Shown: positions 33,176-41,299 of the stretch, in pieces
How the letters are laid out: every line of letters begins with the position of its first letter
How positions within the stretch are numbered: position 1 is the stretch's first letter
Assembly: GCA_963781345.1 (NCBI GenBank)
Contig: CAWAFQ010000014.1
Location: forward strand, 248,001-312,000
Direction: 5' to 3'
DNA from: JBBRHQ01 sp963781345
GTDB lineage: Bacteria; Actinomycetota; Thermoleophilia; Solirubrobacterales; 70-9
Length of the DNA stretch: 64,000 bases
Notes under the pieces: model-generated
What the model saw: only the letters and a program-made list of their open reading frames with translations
The model's database searches: none
What the model was told of the DNA's origin: nothing
Translations under genes and position numbers: made by a program

Positions 33176-34435
33176 TCAGTCGAGCGGGTTGAAGACGAGG
33201 CCGGAGAGCAGCTTCGGGAAGAAGTAGGTGGACTTCGGCGGCATCGTCTCGCCGGTGCCGGCGACCTCGCGGACCTGTTCGACCGGGGTCGGGCGGAGGA
33301 TGAAGGCGACCTCGTAGGCGCCCCCGTCGAGCAGGGCGAGCGAGTCGGGGACGCTCTTCGCGTAGCCGATGCCGCGCTTGGCGGCGATGTCGTCCTCGGT
33401 CATCCCGAGGATCCCCTTCAGCACCAGCTCCTCGAGGATGACCGCGTCGAGGCGCCGGTAGGCCTCGGGCTTGCCCGCGAGCCGACGGTCGAGCTCGGCG
33501 GTGTCTGAGAGCCGCAGGCGGAAGCCGCGCTGGTGGTGGGAGTCGAAACAGCCGAAGACTCCGAATCCCTCCTCGCCTGCGGGGTCGAGCCGGTCACGGT
33601 CGACCTCCTCGGTCTCGAATAGCTCGCGAAGGCCGTTGCCGAGCTGCTGCTGGAGGGCGGGGTCCTCGGCGAGTCCGGAGACGAGGCGGTGGGTGGGAAA
33701 GACGGTCAGGCCGGGATCATCGAGGCCGGTCAGCGCCATCAGGGTGAAGTTTTGGGCGCCCTCGCCGCCGACCTCGTCGCGGTAGGCGCGGGCGGTCTCG
33801 TAGCGGTGGTGGCCGTCGGCGATAAGCAGCTCGGCATCGGCGAGGCGCTCGGCGACGGCCTCGTGGACGGCCGGGTCGGTGATCCGCCAGACCCGGTGCA
33901 CCGTGCCGTCGTCGTCGGTGACCTCGCCCCAGGGCTCGCCCTCCGTTGCGGGCTCGACCAGCGGCCAGGCGTCGGCGCTGGTCAGCGAGAAGATGGGGGA
34001 GAGGTTGTGGTGGGTCGCTCGGGTCAGGTTGAGCCGGTCGAGCTTCGGCCCCGGCTGGGTGCGCTCGTGCGGCCGCACTCGCCCGGGCCCATAATCCTCG
34101 ACCCCGACCCGGGCGAGGATCCCGTGGCGGGTGTGGGTGGCACCGTCAGGGGCGGTGTAGTCCTGGGTCAGCGCCCACAGCGACGGATCCCGGTCCTGCG
34201 TCAGCACCTCCCGCAGCGTCCACTCGTCGATCGTCTCCGCAGCGTGCTCGTAGGGGTCGGCGCCCGGGCCGGCCTGCGGCAGGTCGATCTCGACCACGTT
34301 GAAGGGCGAGCGCGCCAGGAGCGCGGCCCGTTGCTCGGCGTCGATGACGTCATAGGGCGGTGCGGTCACGTCGCCGAGGGAGCCGACAGTGTCGAGGTTG
34401 TAATGGAGGGCGGGGAGGGGGCGGACGTCGGCCAT
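33176..34435 (-). CDS. DUF1015 family protein
   Basis: 419 residues matching DUF1015 throughout: APPYDVIDAEQR near the N-terminus, the central RPHERTQPGPKLDRLNL and ADGHHRYETARAY, and a C-terminal GGAYEVAFILRPTPVEQV. The family is cytoplasmic, widespread and of poorly defined function; the GHHR motif suggests a phosphoryl or nucleotide-related activity but that is inference. First gene of the reverse cluster leading to PduO, OsmC, SDR and NUDIX. Confidence 0.9.
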   Translation of the reverse strand: MADVRPLPALHYNLDTVGSLGDVTAPPYDVIDAEQRAALLARSPFNVVEIDLPQAGPGADPYEHAAETIDEWTLREVLTQDRDPSLWALTQDYTAPDGATHTRHGILARVGVEDYGPGRVRPHERTQPGPKLDRLNLTRATHHNLSPIFSLTSADAWPLVEPATEGEPWGEVTDDDGTVHRVWRITDPAVHEAVAERLADAELLIADGHHRYETARAYRDEVGGEGAQNFTLMALTGLDDPGLTVFPTHRLVSGLAEDPALQQQLGNGLRELFETEEVDRDRLDPAGEEGFGVFGCFDSHHQRGFRLRLSDTAELDRRLAGKPEAYRRLDAVILEELVLKGILGMTEDDIAAKRGIGYAKSVPDSLALLDGGAYEVAFILRPTPVEQVREVAGTGETMPPKSTYFFPKLLSGLVFNPLD

Positions 34436-34521
34436 GGGCCGGGAAAGCTACCGGCCGCGGGGCTCAAGCCCGCGCCCGGCGGAGAGCGAACCCAGCGGCG
34501 GAAACCAGCCGCCCTGGAACA

Positions 34522-34562
34522 TTGCGTGATTTCTCGGCCCATAGGACCCGAAATCACGCAAC
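34522..34562 (+). promoter_or_regulatory. Palindromic element upstream of tRNA-Pro
   Basis: TTGCGTGATTTC (34522-34533) and GAAATCACGCAA (34550-34561) form perfect 12-base arms around TCGGCCCATAGGACCC. A near copy precedes tRNA-His at 56831-56874. Both end 28-30 bases before a -10-like hexamer (here TAGACT, 34590) and 44-47 bases before the tRNA. Confidence 0.6.
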
Positions 34563-34605
34563 CTTCTGGCTGCGACCGCAATTCCCGCGTAGACTCGACC
34601 CGCGT

Positions 34606-34679
34606 CGGGGCGTGGCGCAGCCTGGTAGCGCGCGGCCTTTGGGTGGCCGAGGTCCTCGGTTCGAATCCGGGCGCCCCGA
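34606..34679 (+). tRNA. tRNA-Pro (TGG)
   Basis: 74 bases folding into a full cloverleaf: acceptor CGGGGCG/CGCCCCG with discriminator A, D-arm GGCGCAGCCTGGTAGCGC, anticodon arm CGGCC-TTTGGGT-GGCCG with anticodon TGG, and T-arm around GGTTCGAATCC. CCA is not encoded. Marks the left edge of an accessory-rich stretch. Confidence 0.95.
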
Positions 34680-34754
34680 CTAGTTCAGTCTCCCCGTCAC
34701 AGTGCGACAAACCGCGACAGGGCGGGGAAATCGCCGCACCTGGCGCTGACCCGG

Positions 34755-34860
34755 GGCACAGCGATCCACACCTGGGACGCGCCGCTCCGCTGGGAATCGG
34801 TAGCTGATCGGTAGCAAGTGGGGTGGTCGCTGGGGGGCGAATCGGTAGCAAGTGGCGGCG
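34755..34860 (+). repeat. Dispersed non-coding repeat, copy 1
   Basis: About 106 bases matching 37758-37868 at roughly 80 percent. Core GAATCGGTAGCTGATCGG and TAGCAAGTGGGGTGG; on the reverse strand the 9-mer GCTACCGAT occurs three times. The remainder of 34680-35151 shows no gene. Confidence 0.65.
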
Positions 34861-35151
34861 ACACCGGAGCTGGCGGACCTCAGGATGCGATGCGGCATGA
34901 GGTCGTCCTTTGCAGGCGGCGGGGACCGGACAGCCCCCAACGACACGTCCTGACAGCCCTCCCCGCTGCCGGTGGCACCCCCTGAGGCGTCCTCGCGTGA
35001 GCAACGGGGGGTGGCAGCTCGGCACGAATCGACGACAGCGTCACGGCTGTGGGTCACGTGCCACCTGCAGAGAGGTTCCCCGCCGCGGGGTGGCGTTCGT
35101 ACCAATAGGGGGATAGGGTCGTCACGCGACCAACAAACGAAGAGGAGAAGC

Positions 35152-35428
35152 ATGCTTTTCGTGACGACGTACAAGATCAAGCCGTACATCAGCAACGAGG
35201 AGACCAAGCAGCTGCTGGAGGTCTTCGCCAAGGAGGGTCCCGGACCGGGCACGACGGCGCACTACGTGGCTGCCGACGGCAGCCACGGCGTGGTGATCTC
35301 TGATACCGATGATGTCGCGGGGGTGTACGCGGAACCTGCAGAACTACACGCAGTGGGTCGAGTACGACAGCAAGGTGATGCTGACGGTCGAGGAGGCCGT
35401 GCCGCTCATCGTGGAGGCGCTTGGTTGA
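35152..35428 (+). pseudogene. DUF3303-like small protein, frameshifted
   Basis: ATG 35152 follows AGAGGAGAAGC. The first about 57 residues (MLFVTTYKIKP... to DTDDVAG) and the last about 34 (RNLQNYTQWVEYD... to VEALG) match the DUF3303 pattern in two frames; one extra base in the G-run at about 35319-35323 separates them. Corrected length about 91 residues. Function of the family unknown. Confidence 0.7.
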
Positions 35429-35538
35429 TGTAGGCACGTTCGGCGGCCCAGGGGCCACGAAACGGCCCAGCTTCTCGCCAGCCTGTTGATGTGAGGTCCA
35501 CCCGAGGCCGGGCGAGATCCCGGCCTCGGGGCTTGGCG

Positions 35539-35934
35539 CTACTCAGACAGCCCGGCGGCTTCGAGGGCTGCTTCGCGCGAGAAGAACATCTCCATTCGGG
35601 TGGCGACCCCGTTCGTGGCGACGTGGAGGTAGGCGACTTCCTGCTCGACCTCCATATCCCTGGCCTTCATTCGGTGGCGGCTCACCGAGATCACCCGATC
35701 TTCGTCAACATCTATGACGTCGATCAGCTCGACCTCGAACTCGTCCCACTGTTTGGGCCAGTCACGGAGGGCCTCGATCACACCCTGGTGGCCGTGGTAG
35801 CTCTTGGAGTCAGGAAGCTCGGGCGGCTGGACGATCACGATATCCGGGTCCGACCGCTCCAGGAACCACTGAATGTCGTCCCGCTTCCAGGCGGCGAACA
35901 TCTCCCGCGCAAGCTCGACGTTCTCCTCCGACAT
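35539..35934 (-). CDS. SnoaL-like (NTF2-fold) protein, array copy 3
   Basis: 131 residues with the SnoaL/NTF2 alpha-beta cone: N-terminal helix MSEENVELAREMFAAW, SDPDIVIVQPPE strand, HGHQGVIEALRDW and a C-terminal tail EAALEAAGLSE. Members bind small hydrophobic ligands; some are isomerases or cyclases, many have no known activity. Third gene of a tandem run of three: it starts three bases after its neighbour's stop (TAG-gcg-ATG). Confidence 0.85.
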   Translation of the reverse strand: MSEENVELAREMFAAWKRDDIQWFLERSDPDIVIVQPPELPDSKSYHGHQGVIEALRDWPKQWDEFEVELIDVIDVDEDRVISVSRHRMKARDMEVEQEVAYLHVATNGVATRMEMFFSREAALEAAGLSE

Positions 35935-35937
35935 CGC

Positions 35938-36318
35938 CTACTCCTCAAGCCCCGCGGCTTCGAGGGCCTCGGCGTGGTGCTGGAACCACTTGAAGCGAAC
36001 GGCCTTCCCGTCTCGCACGGTCCAGACGTATCCATGTTCGCCTTCGACCTCGACTCCGCTCCCTCGTCCCCGTGCTTCGTAGTGGGCCAGGACTACGACG
36101 TCGTCTCCCGCGTCGATGAACTCGTCGATGCGCACATCGAACTGGTCGTAGGTATCGCGCACAGCGGCGAAGCTTCTGCGCCCGTGCCGGGTACCGCGCT
36201 CAACTGCGTAGGGAGGGTTGATGTATTCGACGGCGTCGTCGATGAACTCCCTGGCTGACTCCTGCCGATCCCAGGCGGCATAGATCCTGCGGATGAGGTC
36301 GACGTCCTCCTGCGACAT
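35938..36318 (-). CDS. SnoaL-like (NTF2-fold) protein, array copy 2
   Basis: 126 residues. Same layout as its neighbours: MSQEDVDLIRRIYAAW, RRSFAAVRDTY, a central DEFIDAGDDVVVLAHYEARG and the tail AEALEAAGLEE. It differs from copy 3 through most of its length, so this is an old duplication with conserved ends. Both junctions have the form TAG-gcg-ATGTC. Confidence 0.86.
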   Translation of the reverse strand: MSQEDVDLIRRIYAAWDRQESAREFIDDAVEYINPPYAVERGTRHGRRSFAAVRDTYDQFDVRIDEFIDAGDDVVVLAHYEARGRGSGVEVEGEHGYVWTVRDGKAVRFKWFQHHAEALEAAGLEE

Positions 36319-36321
36319 CGC

Positions 36322-36723
36322 CTACTCCGACAGGCCGGCGGCTTCGAGGGCTTCAGCACGGTCGCGGTAGCCGCCCGTCATCCGCAGCACCTTCCCCTCT
36401 CGTAGCTCCCAGATGTTGAACAGGCGCATCTGGGCTGGAGCTCCGCTGCCGTGCCCCCACCCCGATATCCGGATAGCCGCGACGACAGTGTCGCCGCCGT
36501 CGATGAACTCCTCGGGACGGACCTCGAACTCCTGCCATACCTCTTGGGTCGCGGCATCGGCCTGCCTGATGCCATCGTAGCCCCGGTATACGCCCGGGTT
36601 GAAGACGTTGCGCGAGAGATCAAAGACGACATCAGGATCCGCGACCTCCGGAATGCTGGAGAAGTCGCGGTTGTTCATAAGGACATAGCACCGACGCACC
36701 AGTTCCACGTTCTCCTCCGACAT
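36322..36723 (-). CDS. SnoaL-like (NTF2-fold) protein, array copy 1
   Basis: 133 residues: MSEENVELVRRCYVLM, the central EEFIDGGDTVVAAIRI and tail RAEALEAAGLSE. First gene of the array; its ATG is preceded by the leader GGGCGATACTGCGCAGGCG, shared with other copies of the family, in which GATACT would serve as -10 for a leaderless or near-leaderless mRNA. Lacking other neighbours of known function, no substrate can be proposed. Confidence 0.86.
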   Translation of the reverse strand: MSEENVELVRRCYVLMNNRDFSSIPEVADPDVVFDLSRNVFNPGVYRGYDGIRQADAATQEVWQEFEVRPEEFIDGGDTVVAAIRISGWGHGSGAPAQMRLFNIWELREGKVLRMTGGYRDRAEALEAAGLSE

Positions 36724-36745
36724 CGCCTGCGCAGTATCGCCCCTC
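36724..36745 (-). promoter_or_regulatory. Conserved SnoaL leader (putative leaderless promoter)
   Basis: On the reverse strand the 22 bases before the ATG end in GATACTGCGCAGGCG. The same string occurs before the SnoaL genes at 41300 and 58679 and, with one change, before the remnant at 38932. GATACT nine bases before ATG fits an actinobacterial -10 with the start codon at or near +1. Confidence 0.55.
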
Positions 36746-36980
36746 GGGGATGGCTTGCCAACAAGCGGCGGAGCTTGGGGTCATCGACGAACGCCGGGCG
36801 GCTGATCGCCTTGCCGCTCGCTCGTACTGCCAGCAGCCCCTCTCGGGTTCTCGCAGCGATCACTTCGCGCTCCCACTCGGCGACCGAGGTGAAGACGTTG
36901 CGACGAGGCGGCCTCCGGGCGTCGTCGTGCCGATTCCGAGGTCCAACGCGACCAGGGTCGCCTCCGCCTCGTTGAGCCAG
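36742..36980 (-). pseudogene. Serine recombinase (resolvase) fragment
   Basis: The reverse strand encodes NEAEATLVALDLGIGTTTP and, after a one-base shift near 36900, NVFTSVAEWEREVIAARTREG, matching the middle of small serine recombinases; the N-terminal catalytic part is missing and the 3' end runs straight into the SnoaL leader. A decayed mobile-element gene. Confidence 0.7.
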
Positions 36981-37000
36981 CCAGGAGATCAGTTCGTAGC

Positions 37001-37567
37001 CTAGGTCACGCAGCGGTAGGGCTGCGGGTGCGGTATAGCGGGGTCGGCACTGTCGTAACCAAACCCGATCGCGCGAGACGCATCCTCCGAGAGCAGGGTC
37101 GCCCCGTAAGAGATGTTGGTCCCGTTGCTGTCGACGTACTGCATCGCGACCCACTGGGGGTCCTGGGGTGCCCCGAGATGGTCGAAGACCAGTACGAGTT
37201 CGCCAACGCTCGGCAGCCAGCGCCCCGCTGCGGCGCATGTCTGGAGCGCGCTTGCGAAGGTGGCGGCTGGGCGCAGCGAGGGCTCGAAGCAGATGTCCCC
37301 AGCCCGGCGCAGGCCGGATGGGCATTGCAGCGCCAGCGACGACTTGAGTCCATCGGAGAGGTCGGTGCTGCCGATCGTGCCGTCCTTGACCTTCGACGAG
37401 TCAACGGCGTTCGGCGCGAGGTCCACCAGCTTCACCTGGCCGTTTCGGATCGACTTCGAGGTAACCGAGTTCTTCTTCAGGTGGATGGCGGCGTAGGCAC
37501 CTCCCCCAAGCACAATGAAGGCAAGGATCGTGACCATCACGTTGGCGTAGGTCAGCTTGTCGCGCAT
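37001..37567 (-). CDS. Membrane-anchored stalk-like surface protein
   Basis: 188 residues from ATG 37567, which follows GGAGGTGGGAG. An N-terminal hydrophobic anchor (VMVTILAFIVLGGGAYAA) is followed by imperfect repeats such as KNSVTSKSIRNGQVKL and KVKDGTIGSTDL, the pattern of beta-helical or fibre-like stalks, then a Cys-containing globular end (about residues 90-188). Same architecture as the gene at 37941-38543. Likely exposed on the cell surface; function unknown. Confidence 0.7.
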   Translation of the reverse strand: MRDKLTYANVMVTILAFIVLGGGAYAAIHLKKNSVTSKSIRNGQVKLVDLAPNAVDSSKVKDGTIGSTDLSDGLKSSLALQCPSGLRRAGDICFEPSLRPAATFASALQTCAAAGRWLPSVGELVLVFDHLGAPQDPQWVAMQYVDSNGTNISYGATLLSEDASRAIGFGYDSADPAIPHPQPYRCVT

Positions 37568-37757
37568 CTCTCCCACCTCCGGTCGCTCGCTCGTTGCCCT
37601 GCACCTCGGGCCCGGCTGACCATACGCCTTCCGGGGCATCGCGCAAAGAAGGCGCGTCTCCCTCCGACCAAGAGGGCCGATTTGACAACGTCCGATTTGG
37701 GCGCACAGGCTGACAAGGAGCCCGGCGCAAAGCAAGCGACTGGGGACGGGTTCCGCA

Positions 37758-37868
37758 GGCACGGCGATCCACGCTTGGGAAAACGGCGGTCCGCTCAGAA
37801 TCGGTAGCTGACCGGTAGCAAGCGGGGTGGTAGCTGGGGGTGAAATCGGTGGCAGCGACATGGCGGCG
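37758..37868 (+). repeat. Dispersed non-coding repeat, copy 2
   Basis: Matches 34755-34860 in the same orientation, with CAGAATCGGTAGCTGACCGG and TAGCAAGCGGGGTGG. It lies upstream of the 37001-37567 gene, between the two stalk-protein genes. Confidence 0.65.
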
Positions 37869-37940
37869 GGTCGAGTGACCCTCCACCCACGGATCAGCGT
37901 CCGGCTCCGCCGCGCTCGTTACCTGCCGATTCGTCCGCGG

Positions 37941-38543
37941 CTAGCAGATCACGGCGATGTGGAAGCCGTCACTGGAGGTGTCTGCTGAAACCCCATTCGA
38001 GTCGCGGAGCCGAACCTCGACGTCGGTTGGATTGTCGGATGCGACCTGCTCGACCGATATCTCGCCGTTTACTGATACGTTGGCCCCAGCATCGCCTCGG
38101 GTCGCCAGGTAGGCGCAGCCGCGGATGTCGGGGGCGAAGCTGACGCCATAAAGCCCCACCCCGAACCTGGTCGCGCCGGTTGCGTTCCCGCGCACCACCG
38201 AGGCACCGGTGCTGCTTACCTCGACGACCGCCCAGCGCAGGCCCGGCTGGTATGCGCTCGCGGCCTTGCCGCCGAGGTTGCTTGCGTTGTCGGCGTCCTT
38301 TGCGCTCGGCACCTTTCCCAGCGATGAGACATCCACCTTGGCTCCAGTCACCGCAGCGCTCTTGATCTTCGCCGTCGTGATCGCGCCGTTCCTGATTTTC
38401 GCCGTTGTCACCGAGTTCTTCTTCAACTGCTTGGAACCGACGGAGTTCTTGCTGACAGCGAGGGCGGTGCCTCCAAGAGCGAAAACCAATGCGATGATCG
38501 AGATTACGAGGGCCGGTGAGGGCTTTCGACCACGTTTGTGCAT
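37941..38543 (-). CDS. Membrane-anchored stalk-like surface protein (paralog)
   Basis: 200 residues from ATG 38543 with GGAGGTGTCAG upstream. Positively charged start, hydrophobic anchor (ALVISIIALVFALGGTALAV), then repeats KNSVGSKQLKKNSVTTAKI and RNGAITTAKIKSAAVTGAKV, followed by a beta-rich C-terminal domain of about 95 residues ending in a Cys. The 5' region shares CACCTCCGGTC with the paralog at 37567, so both may be under the same control. Confidence 0.72.
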   Translation of the reverse strand: MHKRGRKPSPALVISIIALVFALGGTALAVSKNSVGSKQLKKNSVTTAKIRNGAITTAKIKSAAVTGAKVDVSSLGKVPSAKDADNASNLGGKAASAYQPGLRWAVVEVSSTGASVVRGNATGATRFGVGLYGVSFAPDIRGCAYLATRGDAGANVSVNGEISVEQVASDNPTDVEVRLRDSNGVSADTSSDGFHIAVIC

Positions 38544-38767
38544 TCCTGACACCTCCGGTCTTGCGTGGGACACCGTGCCTCTCGCCCCAAGCTCCTGGTT
38601 GAGGGATCAACCTATCGCCGGAGCCTGGACTCCCGCAAGTAAACGGTCAAGGGCCGCCTTGAGCCGGAGCGCCTACGACCGGTCGCCGCCGTCGCCACGA
38701 CCGACGAAGCTGATCGGAAAGAACGGCCATCAGGTGCTAGCTGACTCGGCCGTCGCTGAGGGGGCCG

Positions 38768-38932
38768 CAACGTTCTCCTGCAATCCCGCCCACCTCCGAA
38801 AGCCCGGCGGCTTCGAGGGCCTCGGCGCGGTCCTGGCAGAGGCAGGCCCTCACCCCAACGGCGCCACGACGAGATCCCGGCATCGATGAACTCATCCGCC
38901 TCGTGAGCAATCTCCACGTTCTCCTCCGACAT
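38768..38932 (-). pseudogene. Collapsed SnoaL gene remnant(s)
   Basis: Behind a variant of the family leader, the reverse strand reads MSEENVEIAHE, then DEFIDAG, then (shifted frame) AEALEAAGLSE within 140 bases: start, middle and end motifs of the SnoaL family with the segments between deleted. Just after it, GCAGGAGAACGTTG resembles the beginning of another copy. The rest of 38544-39008 has no recognisable gene. Confidence 0.65.
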
Positions 38933-39008
38933 CGCTTGCGCAGGATCGCCCCTCAGGGCCGCCCGGACCGATGTGGCGCTCGAGTCCGGGAAACGGGGTG
39001 GAGTTCGA

Positions 39009-40304
39009 TCATCCGCAGCGCGAGCGGGGCCGGGCAAGGTCGCCGAGCAGACGGTGGATCACGGCCGGGTCGCTGATCAGCCCCAGATGCGAGACGCCCG
39101 GGTTATTCGTCAGACGGAAGCGGTGGCAGCGCATGCGGTGCCAGACACCTACGGCATCGTTGGTGATGGATTCCTGGTTGCTGTCCCCCGGGAGGTTGAT
39201 TAGGTCCGCCGTGGCCTGATCGACGACCTGGCCGGTCGTGAGATTGGGCAAGACGATTCCGACAGGGGTCTGGAGGCCCGAGCCCTTCTCGGCCGAGACG
39301 TCGACGTCAGGGAAGTGCTTGGAGTCCGCGAACTCGACGAAGCCGAGGTAGTGCTTGACGATCGGCTTGATCGAGTCCAGCCCGGCGTCGCGGAGGAGCC
39401 GATAGGTGTCAGCCGGCGTGTAGCTGCGGCCGGTCGCCCGGTTCTTGACAACAACCTCCCGGCGGCCGAACACGGCCGGGTCGGCCGCGCTCATCCAGGT
39501 CGACGGAGAGCGGGCGATGAGGCGCGCGCTGCTGCGCGCCGTTGCCACGGTCGTCGGTAGCGAGAACACGGTCGGGATCTCGACCCCGGTGAAGACCCAG
39601 GACCAGACCGCTCCCTGTCCGGGCAGGTTCCCCGCGATGTCGGTGAAGCCCTGGATGTACTTCCGCTTCCATCGCTCCGAGACGTGGGTGAGGAGGTACT
39701 GGGCATAGAGCGGACCGTTGGAGTGGCCAACCAGCCGGACGGGCCGATCACCATTGCGATGCCAGGTCCGCTCGATCAGCTGCTTGGTCCGGGAAAGGAA
39801 CCCCCCCAGGTCGGGCGTCAGCCGGAAGTTGTAGCCCGCCACGACGAGGTCGCGATCGGCCTCATACCCGGCTGACTCGAGGGCCGCGTAGAGCGCGCCG
39901 TACACCGGCGCGCTCGCCGTCTGCCCATATTGAGGAATCGACACATTCACTCCCGGCGGCAGCGAGAAGCGCTGCGGGAACGACAGGCGTGGGTTGCTCC
40001 GCCAGCGGGGCGTCAGCAATCGGTCGCGGCAGACCTGATTGAACGTAGTCCCCGCGTCCGCAAAGATCCCGTCCCCGAACGACCCGGAGCGCGGGCAGCC
40101 CTTCACAGACGTCTGGTTGCTGACCGCAACGCGCAACGTCGTCGTCCCATAGCCAGGGAAGAACACAACCGGAGTCCGCGCCGTGGCGGCTGCGTCGGAG
40201 AGAGGAGCAATCGCCAACGCGGCGAGCATCGCCAGTGCGGCGGCGAGGATCGGAAGCGAGCGCAGGCCTTGGCCGGGCTTCGCGACTCCAATCAGCTTCG
40301 CCAT
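39009..40304 (-). CDS. Secreted LCAT-family lipase/acyltransferase
   Basis: 431 residues from ATG 40304, chosen for the AAGGGCGGGCAG site and the signal peptide it gives (LPILAAALAMLAALAIAPLS). Residues after the signal match lecithin:cholesterol acyltransferase-like hydrolases: TPVVFFPGYGTT oxyanion loop, nucleophile GHSNGP (about residue 190) and a late His in NNPGVSHLGLISD. Exported serine hydrolase acting on lipids or esters. Four cysteines are likely disulfide-bonded. Stands alone. Confidence 0.82.
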   Translation of the reverse strand: MAKLIGVAKPGQGLRSLPILAAALAMLAALAIAPLSDAAATARTPVVFFPGYGTTTLRVAVSNQTSVKGCPRSGSFGDGIFADAGTTFNQVCRDRLLTPRWRSNPRLSFPQRFSLPPGVNVSIPQYGQTASAPVYGALYAALESAGYEADRDLVVAGYNFRLTPDLGGFLSRTKQLIERTWHRNGDRPVRLVGHSNGPLYAQYLLTHVSERWKRKYIQGFTDIAGNLPGQGAVWSWVFTGVEIPTVFSLPTTVATARSSARLIARSPSTWMSAADPAVFGRREVVVKNRATGRSYTPADTYRLLRDAGLDSIKPIVKHYLGFVEFADSKHFPDVDVSAEKGSGLQTPVGIVLPNLTTGQVVDQATADLINLPGDSNQESITNDAVGVWHRMRCHRFRLTNNPGVSHLGLISDPAVIHRLLGDLARPRSRCG

Positions 40305-40490
40305 CTGCCCGCCCTTCGGTCTGTTGGGGAATGCTGGTGTGCGTGAAGTTCCGCGACTATGAATCTCACCCCAGCCTCGCCGAGAACGCACCGAGGGTAG
40401 ACGATCGCTTCGGTGCGGTGAACCCCGCACACACAGCTGTCGGGCGGGGGCCTGAGAGCGCAGCTTCGGGCTGCTCGCAGCGGCTCTTGG

Positions 40491-41219
40491 TCACGTGTCG
40501 AGAAATCGATCGCGGAGCGCGCGCAGGTCGTCGTCGGGAAGGCCACCGGTGCGTAGGTGCCCCTCGATGTCGAATGATGCGAGCGTCTCGGCGATGACCT
40601 CGGCGGCAGTGGTCCCACGTGCCGTGAGGGATGCCTCAAGGGCCGGGCCCTGATCGTCTTCTCCACGTGCCTCGTAGAGAGCGCGCAGACGGCGAGCGCT
40701 CAGCGCATAGTCGGCGGCGATGTCCTCGGCGGCCACGCCGACGAGCGCCAAGACCAGCAGCGCGACCTGTCCCGAGCGGTCGCGGCCACCGACACAATGG
40801 AATGCAACGCCCCCGGGCTCAGCACGGGCGATCCCTGAGATCACCGCCGCGTTGCGCTCTGGGAAGCGGCGCAGGTGCGGCCCGTAGTAGAGCGGGGTTG
40901 CGAATTGAGGACCGCTGTCCCACTCGCCCCAGAACTCGCGGTCCTCGGTGACATCGAGTGGCACCTGGACGGTCGAAATGGATGCAGGGCGGGCGGTCGC
41001 CTCCTCGCCGCGCTCATCTGCGTTTCGCAGGTCGATGACTGTGCGAATTCCGTGTGCGGACAGCGTGTCCCAACCGTCCGCGGTCAGCTCGCTGAGCGAG
41101 TCGGCGCGGACCAAGGCGCCCCAGCGCGTCTTGCGTCCGTCACCCGCTTCGAGCCCACCGAGGTCGCGGACGTTGAAGCAGCCATCCCAGTCAAGATGTC
41201 GTGACCGACGGGCTCCCAT
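40491..41219 (-). CDS. Tyrosine-protein phosphatase (Y_phosphatase3 / DSP-like)
   Basis: 242 residues from ATG 41219 (an in-frame start at 41258 would add 13). NVRDLGGLEAGDGR near the N-terminus, TVIDLRNADERG, and the P-loop FHCVGGRDRSGQVA holding HCx5R (about residue 145) are the signatures of the MptpB/IphP-like group. Dephosphorylates phosphotyrosine or phosphoinositides. Divergent from the SnoaL gene at 41300, sharing an 80-base promoter region. Confidence 0.87.
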   Translation of the reverse strand: MGARRSRHLDWDGCFNVRDLGGLEAGDGRKTRWGALVRADSLSELTADGWDTLSAHGIRTVIDLRNADERGEEATARPASISTVQVPLDVTEDREFWGEWDSGPQFATPLYYGPHLRRFPERNAAVISGIARAEPGGVAFHCVGGRDRSGQVALLVLALVGVAAEDIAADYALSARRLRALYEARGEDDQGPALEASLTARGTTAAEVIAETLASFDIEGHLRTGGLPDDDLRALRDRFLDT

Positions 41220-41275
41220 GCGAACAACATGATTCTCTCTCAACACGGCCAGCGCCATCTGCCGGAATTCAGGCC

Positions 41276-41299
41276 CGCCTGCGCGATACTGCGCAGGCG
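41276..41299 (+). promoter_or_regulatory. SnoaL leader with a perfect inverted repeat around GATACT
   Basis: CGCCTGCGC-GATACT-GCGCAGGCG directly before the ATG at 41300: 9-base arms and a 6-base loop that is the putative -10. It is the most symmetric of the leaders of this family in the window. Confidence 0.55.

Noticed and set aside
34680..35252. 190-residue reverse-strand frame over the first dispersed repeat
   Set aside because: It spans non-coding repeat DNA and the DUF3303 gene in antisense; no coding signal.
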